DNA of 7,407 nt, taken from Parcubacteria group bacterium. GTDB lineage: Bacteria; Patescibacteriota; Minisyncoccia; Phycocordibacterales; UBA12088. The stretch lies in contig JAKFXP010000016.1 of the NCBI GenBank assembly GCA_021731325.1, positions 1 to 7,407 on the forward strand, read 5' to 3'. This document shows positions 1-5,448 of this stretch, one piece after another. How positions within the stretch are numbered: the first letter of the stretch is position 1; each line of letters opens with the position of its first letter. The notes beneath the pieces were generated by a model. That model saw only the letters and a program-made list of their open reading frames with translations, searched no databases and was not told the DNA's origin. The translations under genes and the position numbers were made by a program.

Positions 1-194
1 CTACGGTTTTTTCCATGTCCTCGCAATTTAGGGAGACGCTTAATGATGTCACGCTCCGCAGGACGAATCTTGTGTCCTGCGCGCGCCTTCTGACCTTTGT
101 GACCTTTACCACTGGTTTTTCCGCGCTTACCACCACGACCGATACGTCGTGCTTTGGTGATACCTGTTGATGCCTTAAGTTCGTTGAGTTGCAT
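1..194 (-). CDS. rplO: 50S ribosomal protein L15 (uL15), 3'-partial
   Basis: L15 is a late-assembly 50S protein that spans the interior of 23S rRNA near L35 and the central protuberance. The first 64 residues are visible before the window ends. They begin MQLNELKAST and contain the basic glycine-rich core GRGGKRGKTSGKGHKGQKAR (19-38) and KRLPKLRGHGKNR (52-64). The segment normally carrying an FEGGQ(M/T)P-type motif is instead the shorter IRPAERDII, so the Gly-rich arm is altered just after QKARAG. The start ATG is 10 bases after the S5 stop and has no Shine-Dalgarno; a GGAGAGG string lies about 25 bases upstream inside S5, too far to be a normal site. Confidence 0.96.
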   Translation of the reverse strand, partial: MQLNELKASTGITKARRIGRGGKRGKTSGKGHKGQKARAGHKIRPAERDIIKRLPKLRGHGKNR

Positions 195-204
195 GATACT
201 GGTG

Positions 205-825
205 TTACTTGGTCTTTACCTCTCCTTTCTTTTTTGCGCGTGCTGGTTTTAGTTTTGAGAGTGCGAGAATTGCTGCGCGGGCGTTGTTGAGCGGATTTTT
301 ACTTCGAGAAAGGATTTTTGCAGATACGTTGCGTACCCCTGCAAGTTCGAGAACAGTACGCAATGCACTTCCCGCCTTCAACCCCTTGCCCTCAGCAGGC
401 AAAAGCATAATCTGCGCCGCGGCGTATTTTGCACGTACTTCGTGAGGGATTGCAAACCCTTCGGTCATCGGCACCGTAATGAGATGCCGCTTTGCATCGC
501 GAGTCGCTTTTTCAATAGCAAGTGCCGTATCCCCTGCTTTGCCGAGCCCGACGCCAACCTGCCCCTTTCCATTTCCAATCACGATAGTGACACTGAATGA
601 GAACCTGCGTCCTCCAGCAACCACACGAGTCACTCGACGAATATCAAGCACTTTATTGTCATACTCGCTGCGAGCGCGTGGCTCACGAGCTCGGCGAGGA
701 CGACGGTCACCTCCACGACCTCCTCGGTCAGCACCACCCGAAGCACCGGCGCCCTGCGATCGCGTATCAGATCGTGGTGCACGTGGTGCACTGGTTGTAT
801 TTGTCGTTGTAGCTGCGTCCGTCAT
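205..825 (-). CDS. rpsE: 30S ribosomal protein S5 (uS5), with a long N-terminal extension
   Basis: S5 lines the mRNA entry channel with S3 and S4 and is important for decoding fidelity. The double-stranded-RNA-binding-like domain is clear: YDNKVLDIRRVTRVVAGGRRFSFSVTIVIGNGKG (55-88 by position), then VGVGLGKAGDTALAIEKATRDA (90-111). The C-terminal domain follows: IPHEVRAKYAAAQIMLLPAEGKGLKAG (126-152), LELAGVRNVSAKILSRSKNPLN (159-180). Total length is 206 against about 165 in E. coli; the surplus is residues 1-53, Thr/Ala/Ser-rich then Arg/Gly-rich (DRGGRGGDRRPRRARE). No later methionine precedes the core, so the extension is part of the predicted protein. L15 follows after only 10 bases, leaving no room for L30. 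Confidence 0.98.
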   Translation of the reverse strand: MTDAATTTNTTSAPRAPRSDTRSQGAGASGGADRGGRGGDRRPRRAREPRARSEYDNKVLDIRRVTRVVAGGRRFSFSVTIVIGNGKGQVGVGLGKAGDTALAIEKATRDAKRHLITVPMTEGFAIPHEVRAKYAAAQIMLLPAEGKGLKAGSALRTVLELAGVRNVSAKILSRSKNPLNNARAAILALSKLKPARAKKKGEVKTK

Positions 826-843
826 AATAACAAATAAATTGGA

Positions 844-1194
844 TTAAAATTGCAAACCTGCTTCACGTGCACCGTCAGCAAGCTCTTTTACCATACCGGC
901 ATACAGGAAGCCTCCTCGATCAAACACCACTGCCGTAACACCGAGATCAAGCGCCTTCTTTGCAATACCTGCGCCTACTACGCGTGCCTTCTCGCGAGAA
1001 CCCGTACCAAGGGCGGTACGTGAGTCCTGTGCCACAAGCGTAGTGCCGGTTTCATCATTAATAATCTGAGCGTATATAAACGTATTCGATCGATATACCG
1101 CAAGACGAGGTCGTGCTGCAGTACCAACAACCTTAGCGCGGATGCGATGATGTCGTCGTTCTCGTTTTTCAGTTTTTTGCGTGCGGTTTGCCAT
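844..1194 (-). CDS. rplR: 50S ribosomal protein L18 (uL18)
   Basis: L18 binds 5S rRNA and, with L5, attaches it to the 50S central protuberance. The 116 residues begin with a basic N-terminal segment (MANRTQKTEKRERRHHRIRAK). Then come ARPRLAVYRSNTFIYAQIIND (27-47), a variable loop, VVGAGIAKKALDLGVTAVVFDRG (72-94) and the C-terminal signature GGFLYAGMVKELADGAREAGLQF. All expected secondary elements are present at family length (about 115-120). It follows L6 by 36 bases and is 18 bases ahead of S5. The bases before ATG are AT-rich and carry no Shine-Dalgarno. Confidence 0.99.
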   Translation of the reverse strand: MANRTQKTEKRERRHHRIRAKVVGTAARPRLAVYRSNTFIYAQIINDETGTTLVAQDSRTALGTGSREKARVVGAGIAKKALDLGVTAVVFDRGGFLYAGMVKELADGAREAGLQF

Positions 1195-1230
1195 AAATAA
1201 TCTAGTGGAATTCGTTTCAATAACGTACGG

Positions 1231-1764
1231 TTAGGAAGCTTTCTTGCCCTGCTTACGAAGAATGACTTCGTCACTGTACCGGAAGCCCTTACCCTTGTAC
1301 GGCTCTGGCTTTTTCACTGCTCGAACATTTGCAGCAAATTGACCAAGTACTTCCTTGTCGGAACCCGTGAGGGTAAGCTCGTTTTTCTCAACGAGTGCCG
1401 ATATCCCTTCCGGCAACGCCATCTTTACTTGATGTGAAAAACCAACACTTAACGTAAGTTCATTTCCCGCCAGAGCCATGCGGTATCCAATACCCTCCAG
1501 GATAAGCTTTTTGACATAAGGCTCCGTTGCACCCTTCATCATGTTTTTCACGTGTGATGCATAGGTACCCCAGAGTGCCTTTGCGAGCCGCGTATCGTTC
1601 TTTGGACTCACCGTTACCTCTGACCCTTCGACCACAATAGAAATATGGGGGTGAATTTCTTTGACCAGGGTTGCCTTAGGGCCTTTGACGGTAAGGGTAG
1701 AGCCCACAACAGATACTTCTGTTTTTGCGGGTACGGGTATTGCTCTTTTTCCAATGCGACTCAT
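1231..1764 (-). CDS. rplF: 50S ribosomal protein L6 (uL6)
   Basis: L6 lies near the factor-binding site at the base of the L7/L12 stalk. I start it at 1764 (MSRIGKRAIPVP), which matches the family N-terminus. An in-frame ATG at 1782 would add MVILHN and overlap the S8 stop, so it is unlikely. The 177 residues form two related domains. Visible motifs are RIGKRAIPVP (3-12), LTVKGPKATL (24-33), TLVKE...HPH, LEGIGYRM (89-96), SVGFSH (106-111) and the C-terminal KKPEPYKGKGFRYSDE (151-166). Length is standard. It starts 11 bases after S8 and is followed by a 36-base gap to L18. Confidence 0.98.
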   Translation of the reverse strand: MSRIGKRAIPVPAKTEVSVVGSTLTVKGPKATLVKEIHPHISIVVEGSEVTVSPKNDTRLAKALWGTYASHVKNMMKGATEPYVKKLILEGIGYRMALAGNELTLSVGFSHQVKMALPEGISALVEKNELTLTGSDKEVLGQFAANVRAVKKPEPYKGKGFRYSDEVILRKQGKKAS

Positions 1765-1775
1765 ATTGTGTAATA

Positions 1776-2165
1776 TTACCAAATTTCGAACATAACCTCC
1801 CCACCCACCTGCTGCTTACGTGCCTCATCGCCAAAGAGCACTCCGTTGGGGGTAGAAATCATCACCGCACCCATACCTCCTTGCACCGCTTTGATACGGT
1901 CACATCCCACGTAGACTCGGCGACCAGGGCGAGAGATGCGCTTTACGTCACTGACTCGGAATCCACCCCCGCTCGTACGCGCGAGCGTAACTTCGAGTGT
2001 CTTAATTGCCTTTTTGCCACGTACCGTGACCTCACTCAAAAATCCACGACTCTTAAGTTTTTCTGCAACTGAAGCCTTGAGCATTGAGTGTGGCATCGAA
2101 ACAACCTCCCGCCCGGCAAGTGAGGCGTTTTTGAGGCGAATAATCATGTCAGCGATTGGATCCAT
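1776..2165 (-). CDS. rpsH: 30S ribosomal protein S8 (uS8)
   Basis: S8 binds helix 21 of 16S rRNA as a primary assembly protein, and in E. coli it also represses translation of the spc operon. The 129 residues begin DPIADMIIRLKNAS (2-15) and include PHSMLKASVAEKLKSRGFL (25-43), the central LARTSGGGFRV strands (61-71), ISRPGRRVYVG (77-87) and the RNA-binding C-terminal block, here ISTPNGVLFGDEARKQQVGGEV (103-124), ending FEIW. Length and motifs are standard. It lies 34 bases after S14 and 11 before L6. I did not identify the S8 repressor-binding RNA structure near the L5 start. Confidence 0.98.
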   Translation of the reverse strand: MDPIADMIIRLKNASLAGREVVSMPHSMLKASVAEKLKSRGFLSEVTVRGKKAIKTLEVTLARTSGGGFRVSDVKRISRPGRRVYVGCDRIKAVQGGMGAVMISTPNGVLFGDEARKQQVGGEVMFEIW

Positions 2166-2199
2166 AATAACAGTGTAAAATTGAGACTAAAGGGGAGAC

Positions 2200-2385
2200 T
2201 TACCAAGATGATTTAGTGATACCGGGAATCTTACCCTCGTTTGCAAGCTCGCGGAAACAAATACGGCACAAATCAAAGTCACGCATGTATCCTCGTCCAC
2301 GTCCACAACGGAAACAACGATTAACCGCCCGGGTGCTGAACTTTGGTGTCTTCTTTGATCGTGCTATGACGCTCTTTTTTGCCAT
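2200..2385 (-). CDS. rpsN: 30S ribosomal protein S14, zinc-binding type (uS14)
   Basis: S14 is a late-assembling protein of the 30S head, next to S3 and S19. At 61 residues it is the short zinc-type form, with Cys24, Cys27, Cys40 and Cys43 in two CxxC pairs forming the zinc ribbon, and the conserved C-terminus ANEGKIPGITKSSW. The frame is open back to an ATG at 2460, but that would add 25 residues with no family match (MQYCYYATSS...) and would place the start upstream of the predicted transcription start. The ATG at 2385, giving MAKKSVIARSKK, fits the family and is chosen. A strong promoter precedes it, with a leader of about 50 bases. S8 follows after 34 bases. Confidence 0.97.
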   Translation of the reverse strand: MAKKSVIARSKKTPKFSTRAVNRCFRCGRGRGYMRDFDLCRICFRELANEGKIPGITKSSW

Positions 2386-2442
2386 GATATGTTTGTGGTG
2401 TTTCTTCTGTACCAAAAATAAACGCTCAATCGAGCTGGTCGC

Positions 2443-2471
2443 ATAGTAGCAGTATTGCATTGGTGTGTCAA
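2443..2471 (-). promoter_or_regulatory. Candidate sigma70-type promoter upstream of S14
   Basis: On the minus strand, a perfect -35 box TTGACA (plus-strand 2466-2471) is followed by a 17-base spacer and TACTAT (2443-2448; four of six consensus positions). TG sits one base before the -10 box (TGCTACTAT), as in an extended -10 promoter. It occupies the longest gap in the cluster (125 bases, L5 to S14). The predicted start is near 2436, giving a leader of about 50 bases before the S14 ATG. It would make S14-S8-L6-L18-S5-L15 a separately expressible unit. Activity is inferred. Confidence 0.65.
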
Positions 2472-2486
2472 CGACGTGCTGTCGTT
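2470..2486. repeat. Perfect inverted repeat abutting the S14 promoter -35 box
   Basis: AACGAC, five bases GTGCT, then GTCGTT form a perfect inverted repeat with 6-base arms. Its minus-strand 3' end overlaps the first two bases of the TTGACA box. In RNA it would form a 6-base-pair hairpin about 25 bases after the L5 stop. No U-run follows on the minus strand, so an intrinsic terminator is unlikely; an operator or a transcript-end or processing hairpin is possible. Confidence 0.5.
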
Positions 2487-2510
2487 ATACCACATTAATG
2501 CAACGTACTT

Positions 2511-3047
2511 CTATCGAACACGCAAGGGTAATCCCAAATAACGAAGATACGTCTCTGCTTGCTCCTTCCCGTTTGCGGTCGTCACAATGGTAATTGCGAG
2601 ACCAAACACATCTCGTTGATCCTCATCTGAGGTCTCAGGAAAGATGGTGTGCTCAGTAATCCCAATGGTTATGTTACCCAACTCATCGATTGCTTTCGTG
2701 GAAATACCACGGAAGTCACGCATACGAGGAAGAGCAATATTGATGAAACGGTCAAGGAAATCACGCATACGTGCGCCCCGCAAGGTTACCTGATAGCCAA
2801 CCACATCACCTTGACGAACCTTAAACGAGGCAACACTCTTCTTTGCACCTCGCGCTGCCGCTTTTTGTCCGGTGATTCGGGCGATACGATCCTGAATCAA
2901 TTCAATCTTCTTCTGATCGGCAATCTTACCGACGCCAGTAGAAATGACCACCTTCATCACCCGAGGTGTTTGCATACGATTCTTGTACCCCAACACATCC
3001 TTAAGTGCTGTGTACGCGTTCTGCTGTTTTTCTGCGATAGTTTGCAT
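2511..3047 (-). CDS. rplE: 50S ribosomal protein L5 (uL5)
   Basis: L5 binds 5S rRNA in the central protuberance and contacts P-site tRNA. The 178 residues match the family length (E. coli 179). Recognisable segments are TPRVMKVVISTGVGK (27-41), TGQKAAARGAKKSVASFKVRQG (59-80), VGYQVTLRG (83-91), FLDRFINIALPRMRDFRGI (97-115), GNITIGITEHTIFPE (124-138) and a C-terminal ITIVTTA strand. The segment VVISTGVGK replaces the more common ITLNMGVG-type motif. The stop is TAG. After it comes the longest gap in the cluster, 125 bases, before S14. It follows L24 by 10 bases. Confidence 0.99.
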   Translation of the reverse strand: MQTIAEKQQNAYTALKDVLGYKNRMQTPRVMKVVISTGVGKIADQKKIELIQDRIARITGQKAAARGAKKSVASFKVRQGDVVGYQVTLRGARMRDFLDRFINIALPRMRDFRGISTKAIDELGNITIGITEHTIFPETSDEDQRDVFGLAITIVTTANGKEQAETYLRYLGLPLRVR

Positions 3048-3057
3048 GGGTCAAATG

Positions 3058-3375
3058 TTACTTGAGGGTGGTGCCACTTTTTTTGGTCACCCGAGTACGG
3101 GTGTTTTTTACCGTATCAACAACGATACCAACGCGGGTAGGCTTATTAGTCTTTGGATCAACGATTTGGACATTTGAGACATGGACAGGAGCTGTAATTT
3201 CGACAATACCACCCCCTTGTTTGGTGCCCTTGTTGGCTTTGAGGTGGCGCTTGTGCATATTTACTCCCTCCACAACAACCTGACTTGTTGCAGGCATAGC
3301 GCGCACTACCGTACCGGTCTTACCCTTATCTTTACCGGCAATTACTATTACGTTGTCTCCTTTTTTTATCTTCAT
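3058..3375 (-). CDS. rplX: 50S ribosomal protein L24 (uL24)
   Basis: L24 is one of the two assembly-initiating proteins of the 50S subunit and sits near the tunnel exit. The KOW motif is clear at residues 4-24 (KKGDNVIVIAGKDKGKTGTV). It is followed by VVVEGVNMHKRHLKANKG (33-50), the Gly-rich GGGIVEITAPVHVSNV (54-69), and the IVDPKTNKPTRVGI block (71-84), which carries the usual end of the bacterial form. Length 105 is normal. Start is fixed by the MKIKKGD N-terminus. The 17-base gap from L14 contains a 12-base AT-rich palindrome. L5 follows 10 bases after the TAA stop. Confidence 0.98.
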   Translation of the reverse strand: MKIKKGDNVIVIAGKDKGKTGTVVRAMPATSQVVVEGVNMHKRHLKANKGTKQGGGIVEITAPVHVSNVQIVDPKTNKPTRVGIVVDTVKNTRTRVTKKSGTTLK

Positions 3376-3377
3376 AA

Positions 3378-3389
3378 ATATACGTATAT
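3378..3389. repeat. 12-base AT-rich palindrome in the L14-L24 gap
   Basis: ATATACGTATAT is a perfect 12-base palindrome filling most of the 17-base gap between the L14 stop and the L24 start. It is followed on the coding strand by TTATG, the ATG being the L24 start. It may be chance in an AT-rich spacer, or an unstructured leader element; no function is assigned. Confidence 0.35.
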
Positions 3390-3392
3390 CTA

Positions 3393-3764
3393 CTACAGTA
3401 CTTCGGGTGCAAGGGAGGCTATCTTCTGGTATCCCATTTCTGCAATTTCGCGCGGGATAGGGCCGAAGACGCGGTTTGCGCGAGGCTCTTTCTTGACCTT
3501 GTCGATAATAACAACGGCATTTTCATCAAACTTGATGTACGAGCCATCTTTTCGACGAGTCTGTTCCCGTGAACGAACCACCACTCCATAGAGTACATCT
3601 TTCTTTTTGACCATCTTGCGTGGCTCGGCGACCTGTACCGCTAGTACCACAATGTCTCCGATACGGGCATACCGTTTGTGCGAGCCACCAAGCACCTTGA
3701 AGACGCGGCCTACTTTGGCTCCACTGTTATCTGCGATCTTCACGATGGATTGATGTTGAATCAT
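3393..3764 (-). CDS. rplN: 50S ribosomal protein L14 (uL14)
   Basis: L14 lies at the subunit interface, forms bridge B8 and is the docking site of the silencing factor RsfS. The protein is 123 residues, the standard length. Conserved segments are MIQHQSIVKIADNSGAK (1-17), FKVLGGSHKRYARIGDIVV (22-40), VKKKDVLYGVVVR (52-64), RKDGSYIKFDENAVVII (71-87) and ANRVFGPIPREI (96-107), closing with KIASLAPEVL. It is the first gene of the spc operon in E. coli, but here only 19 bases separate it from S17. I see no good promoter in that gap. The stop is TAG. Confidence 0.99.
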   Translation of the reverse strand: MIQHQSIVKIADNSGAKVGRVFKVLGGSHKRYARIGDIVVLAVQVAEPRKMVKKKDVLYGVVVRSREQTRRKDGSYIKFDENAVVIIDKVKKEPRANRVFGPIPREIAEMGYQKIASLAPEVL

Positions 3765-3783
3765 GGTACAAAATACTAAAAGA

Positions 3784-4041
3784 CTACGCGCCCACTACTT
3801 TAAAATGTTTGGTTTTGCTAATAGGGCGACATTCTACAATATCCACCTTATCACCCTCCTTTTTACTATTCCCCGGATCATGCACATGGTACTTTTTCAT
3901 GCGCTTAATGAATTTTCGATACTTGGGGTGTTTTACAAATCGAGTGACGGCAACCACCACCGTGTCCTGCATCTTATCAGAAACCACCACTCCTGAAAGG
4001 GTGCGTCCTGCTCCTGCACTGTTGTCTTTCTGTTCGGTCAT
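3784..4041 (-). CDS. rpsQ: 30S ribosomal protein S17 (uS17)
   Basis: S17 is an early-binding OB-fold protein on helix 11 of 16S rRNA in the 30S body. The 85 residues are family-typical: after a short polar N-terminus come LSGVVVSDKMQDTVVVAVTRF (15-35), HPKYRKFIKRMKKYHVHDP (38-56) and the GDKVDIVECRPISKTKHFKVV block (63-83), covering the standard signature through to the C-terminus. Start choice is secure because the gene begins only 5 bases after the L29 stop. The stop is TAG. It runs into L14 with a 19-base gap, so the S10-type and spc-type clusters are joined here with no sign of a boundary. Confidence 0.98.
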   Translation of the reverse strand: MTEQKDNSAGAGRTLSGVVVSDKMQDTVVVAVTRFVKHPKYRKFIKRMKKYHVHDPGNSKKEGDKVDIVECRPISKTKHFKVVGA

Positions 4042-4042
4042 G

Positions 4043-4063
4043 GTGATTACTTAGTGATTACTT
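4043..4063. repeat. Short direct repeat at the L29/S17 junction
   Basis: The 10-base unit GTGATTACTT occurs twice with one base between copies (4043-4052 and 4054-4063). On the coding strand it reads AAGTAATCAC twice. The downstream copy supplies the final Lys codon and TAA stop of L29 and the bases before the S17 ATG; the upstream copy is read in frame as coding sequence within the last residues of L29. It looks like a small local duplication that set the current 5-base gap. Confidence 0.6.
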
Positions 4064-4256
4064 CTTTTGAGGCTGTCCCGAGGCGAAACAGGATGCGAGC
4101 AATGTCCTTACGAAAACTTGTGCCACTCTTCGTGTTGCGGATTCGACTACCGCGCATACTGAAACGAAACTCCCGCAAAGCCTCACGCTTCTCCGCCAAA
4201 AGCTTGGTGAGCTCCTCAGGGGTTTCTTTTGAAAATGTGTTTGTTTTCTTGCTCAT
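4047..4256 (-). CDS. rpmC: 50S ribosomal protein L29 (uL29)
   Basis: L29 is a small two-helix protein beside L23 at the tunnel exit. The 69 residues fit the family length of about 63-70 and contain the two predicted helices: TPEELTKLLAEKREALREFRF (12-32) and FRKDIARILFRLG (48-60). The second carries the diagnostic xRRDIARIxTxL-like signature, and the linker SMRGSRIRNTKSG is basic. The sequence is more diverged than its neighbours, but position between L16 and S17 settles identity. The gene ends TAA five bases before the S17 start, inside a short direct repeat. A weak promoter-like pattern lies in the 48-base gap before it. Confidence 0.95.
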   Translation of the reverse strand: MSKKTNTFSKETPEELTKLLAEKREALREFRFSMRGSRIRNTKSGTSFRKDIARILFRLGTASKEVITK

Positions 4257-4304
4257 GTTGTTGGGACAGGTATACCATATGCACCCGATTGGCGCAAATA
4301 GGAC

Positions 4305-4727
4305 TTAGGCGTGACGGGCGACAAAGCGCACTTTTACGGGTAATTTTGCACCCGCTTTGCGGAGTGCCTCGCGAGCAACAGCTTCGGTTACTCCATCAAC
4401 CTCAAAGAGTACGCGTCCTGGCTGCACATGCGCCTCGTACGCCTCGACATCTCCTTTTCCCTTACCCATACCAACTTCTGCTGCTTTTTGGGTGTACGGA
4501 CGGTCGGGAAAGATGCGAATCCAAATACGACCACCTTTGCCCATAGCACGACTAATCGTGCGACGTGCAGCCTCAATCTGATTGCTACGAATACGTCCCG
4601 GTTCAATTGACTTCACTCCAAAGGCGCCGAACGCTACCGTGACCCCGCGTGTTGCCGCATGACGCTGTTGAATAGCGTCGCGTTTGCGATGCACTTTTCG
4701 GTATTTAACTTTCTTTGGAATTAACAT
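4305..4727 (-). CDS. rplP: 50S ribosomal protein L16 (uL16)
   Basis: L16 organises the A-site tRNA pocket of the 50S subunit. The 140 residues begin MLIPKKVKYRKVHRKR and include VAFGAFGVKSIEPGRI (31-46), the QIEAARRTISR helix (50-60), GKGGRIWIRIFPDRP (63-77), MGKGKGDVE (87-95) and VQPGRVLFEVDGV (101-113). A few extra residues at about 17-27 shift numbering by +5 relative to E. coli. The residue equivalent to E. coli Arg81, a hydroxylation target in that species, is Gly86 here (AEVGMGKGKG against AVRMGKGKG). The start matches the conserved MLxPK N-terminus. L29 follows after 48 bases, one of the larger gaps in the cluster. Confidence 0.98.
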   Translation of the reverse strand: MLIPKKVKYRKVHRKRDAIQQRHAATRGVTVAFGAFGVKSIEPGRIRSNQIEAARRTISRAMGKGGRIWIRIFPDRPYTQKAAEVGMGKGKGDVEAYEAHVQPGRVLFEVDGVTEAVAREALRKAGAKLPVKVRFVARHA

Positions 4728-4748
4728 ACGTGGTGTACTAACAAACTA

Positions 4749-5426
4749 TTATCGACTTTCGGTCTCCCCTTCAAAGATGTCGCCCTTGTAAATCCATACT
4801 TTGACCCCAATGAGACCGGTGTAGGAAATATATGCCTCAGCCCGAGCGTATTCAACATCTGCACGTAACGTCTGAAGTGGTACCCGCCCCTTACGAAGCT
4901 GTTCATTACGACTCATTTCGGCACCCCCGATACGTCCAGCAAGTGCAATGCGTACTCCTTGTACCTCACGATTTGCCATCACCTTTTCGATGGTTTGCTT
5001 CAAGACACGACGGAAGGGCATTCTTTTCTCCAAGGCTTCCGCAACCATCTCGGCGACAATCTGCGCATTTGCTTCAGGGGTGCGGATCTCTTCAATGTCG
5101 AGCTTTACCTCCGGGAGCTCGGAAAGACCGATACTCTTGAGTTTTTTTGCAATTTCCTTATGGAGACGTTGTACCCCTTCACCACTACGACCGATAATCA
5201 TACCAGGGCGTGCAGTCTTGAGGATAATACGCATTGCAGCAGCGTTGCGCTCAATCTCTATATCAGCCACATACATACCCTTGCGACGCTTCTTAAGCCA
5301 CTCACGCAAGAGAGTGTCTGCTTTGAGGTACTCGCGGAAGTGTGCGCGATCGCGTGCGTACCAGCGAGATTTCCACCCTCTGATGATGCCGAGCCGCTGT
5401 GCGTATGGATGTGCTACGTGAGTCAT
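4749..5426 (-). CDS. rpsC: 30S ribosomal protein S3 (uS3)
   Basis: S3 forms part of the mRNA entry channel and the ribosomal helicase. The 225 residues contain a type II KH domain with the loop PGMIIGRSGEGV (74-85) and the C-terminal domain GRIGGAEMSR (164-173), GRVPLQTLRADVEYA (180-194), GVKVWIYKGDIF (207-218). PFRRVLKQ (137-144) supplies Arg139, Arg140 and Lys143, matching E. coli helicase residues Arg131, Arg132 and Lys135. The N-terminus reads MTHVAHPYAQRLGIIRGWKSRW instead of the usual MGQKVHP...RLGI; from memory this resembles Parcubacteria S3. There is no long C-terminal tail. It follows L22 by 22 bases and precedes L16 by 21. Confidence 0.98.
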   Translation of the reverse strand: MTHVAHPYAQRLGIIRGWKSRWYARDRAHFREYLKADTLLREWLKKRRKGMYVADIEIERNAAAMRIILKTARPGMIIGRSGEGVQRLHKEIAKKLKSIGLSELPEVKLDIEEIRTPEANAQIVAEMVAEALEKRMPFRRVLKQTIEKVMANREVQGVRIALAGRIGGAEMSRNEQLRKGRVPLQTLRADVEYARAEAYISYTGLIGVKVWIYKGDIFEGETESR

Positions 5427-5448
5427 ATAATTATTTAAAGATTGAACA

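Noticed and set aside
827..855. TTGCAA-17-TGTTAT across the L18/S5 junction
   Set aside because: Both boxes are weak, and the predicted start would lie inside S5, downstream of its ATG.
1765..1782. Earlier L6 start at 1782 (MVILHN)
   Set aside because: It would overlap the S8 stop and adds residues not found in the family; MSRIGKRAIPVP at 1764 is canonical.
2410..2436. Terminator-like GCTC-GATT-GAGC followed by a T-rich run in the S14 leader
   Set aside because: The stem is only 4 base pairs, and the T-run is interrupted and offset. It is unlikely to terminate transcription ahead of essential genes.
2386..2460. N-terminal extension of S14 from an ATG at 2460
   Set aside because: The 25 extra residues (MQYCYYATSS...) have no S14 family match, overlap the -10 box of the predicted promoter, and would begin upstream of its transcription start. 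The family start MAKKS is at 2385.
3181..3591. Long plus-strand open frames across the cluster (also at 479-847, 1725-2072, 4948-5438, 6034-6342)
   Set aside because: They are antisense to conserved ribosomal protein genes and read as low-meaning, compositionally odd peptides; they are shadows of the real genes.
4269..4297. Promoter-like TTGCGC-17-TATACC in the L16-L29 gap with TG before the -10 box
   Set aside because: The -35 box matches only three of six positions, and the start would fall about six bases before the L29 ATG. It is too weak to list as a feature, though the 48-base gap is longer than most.
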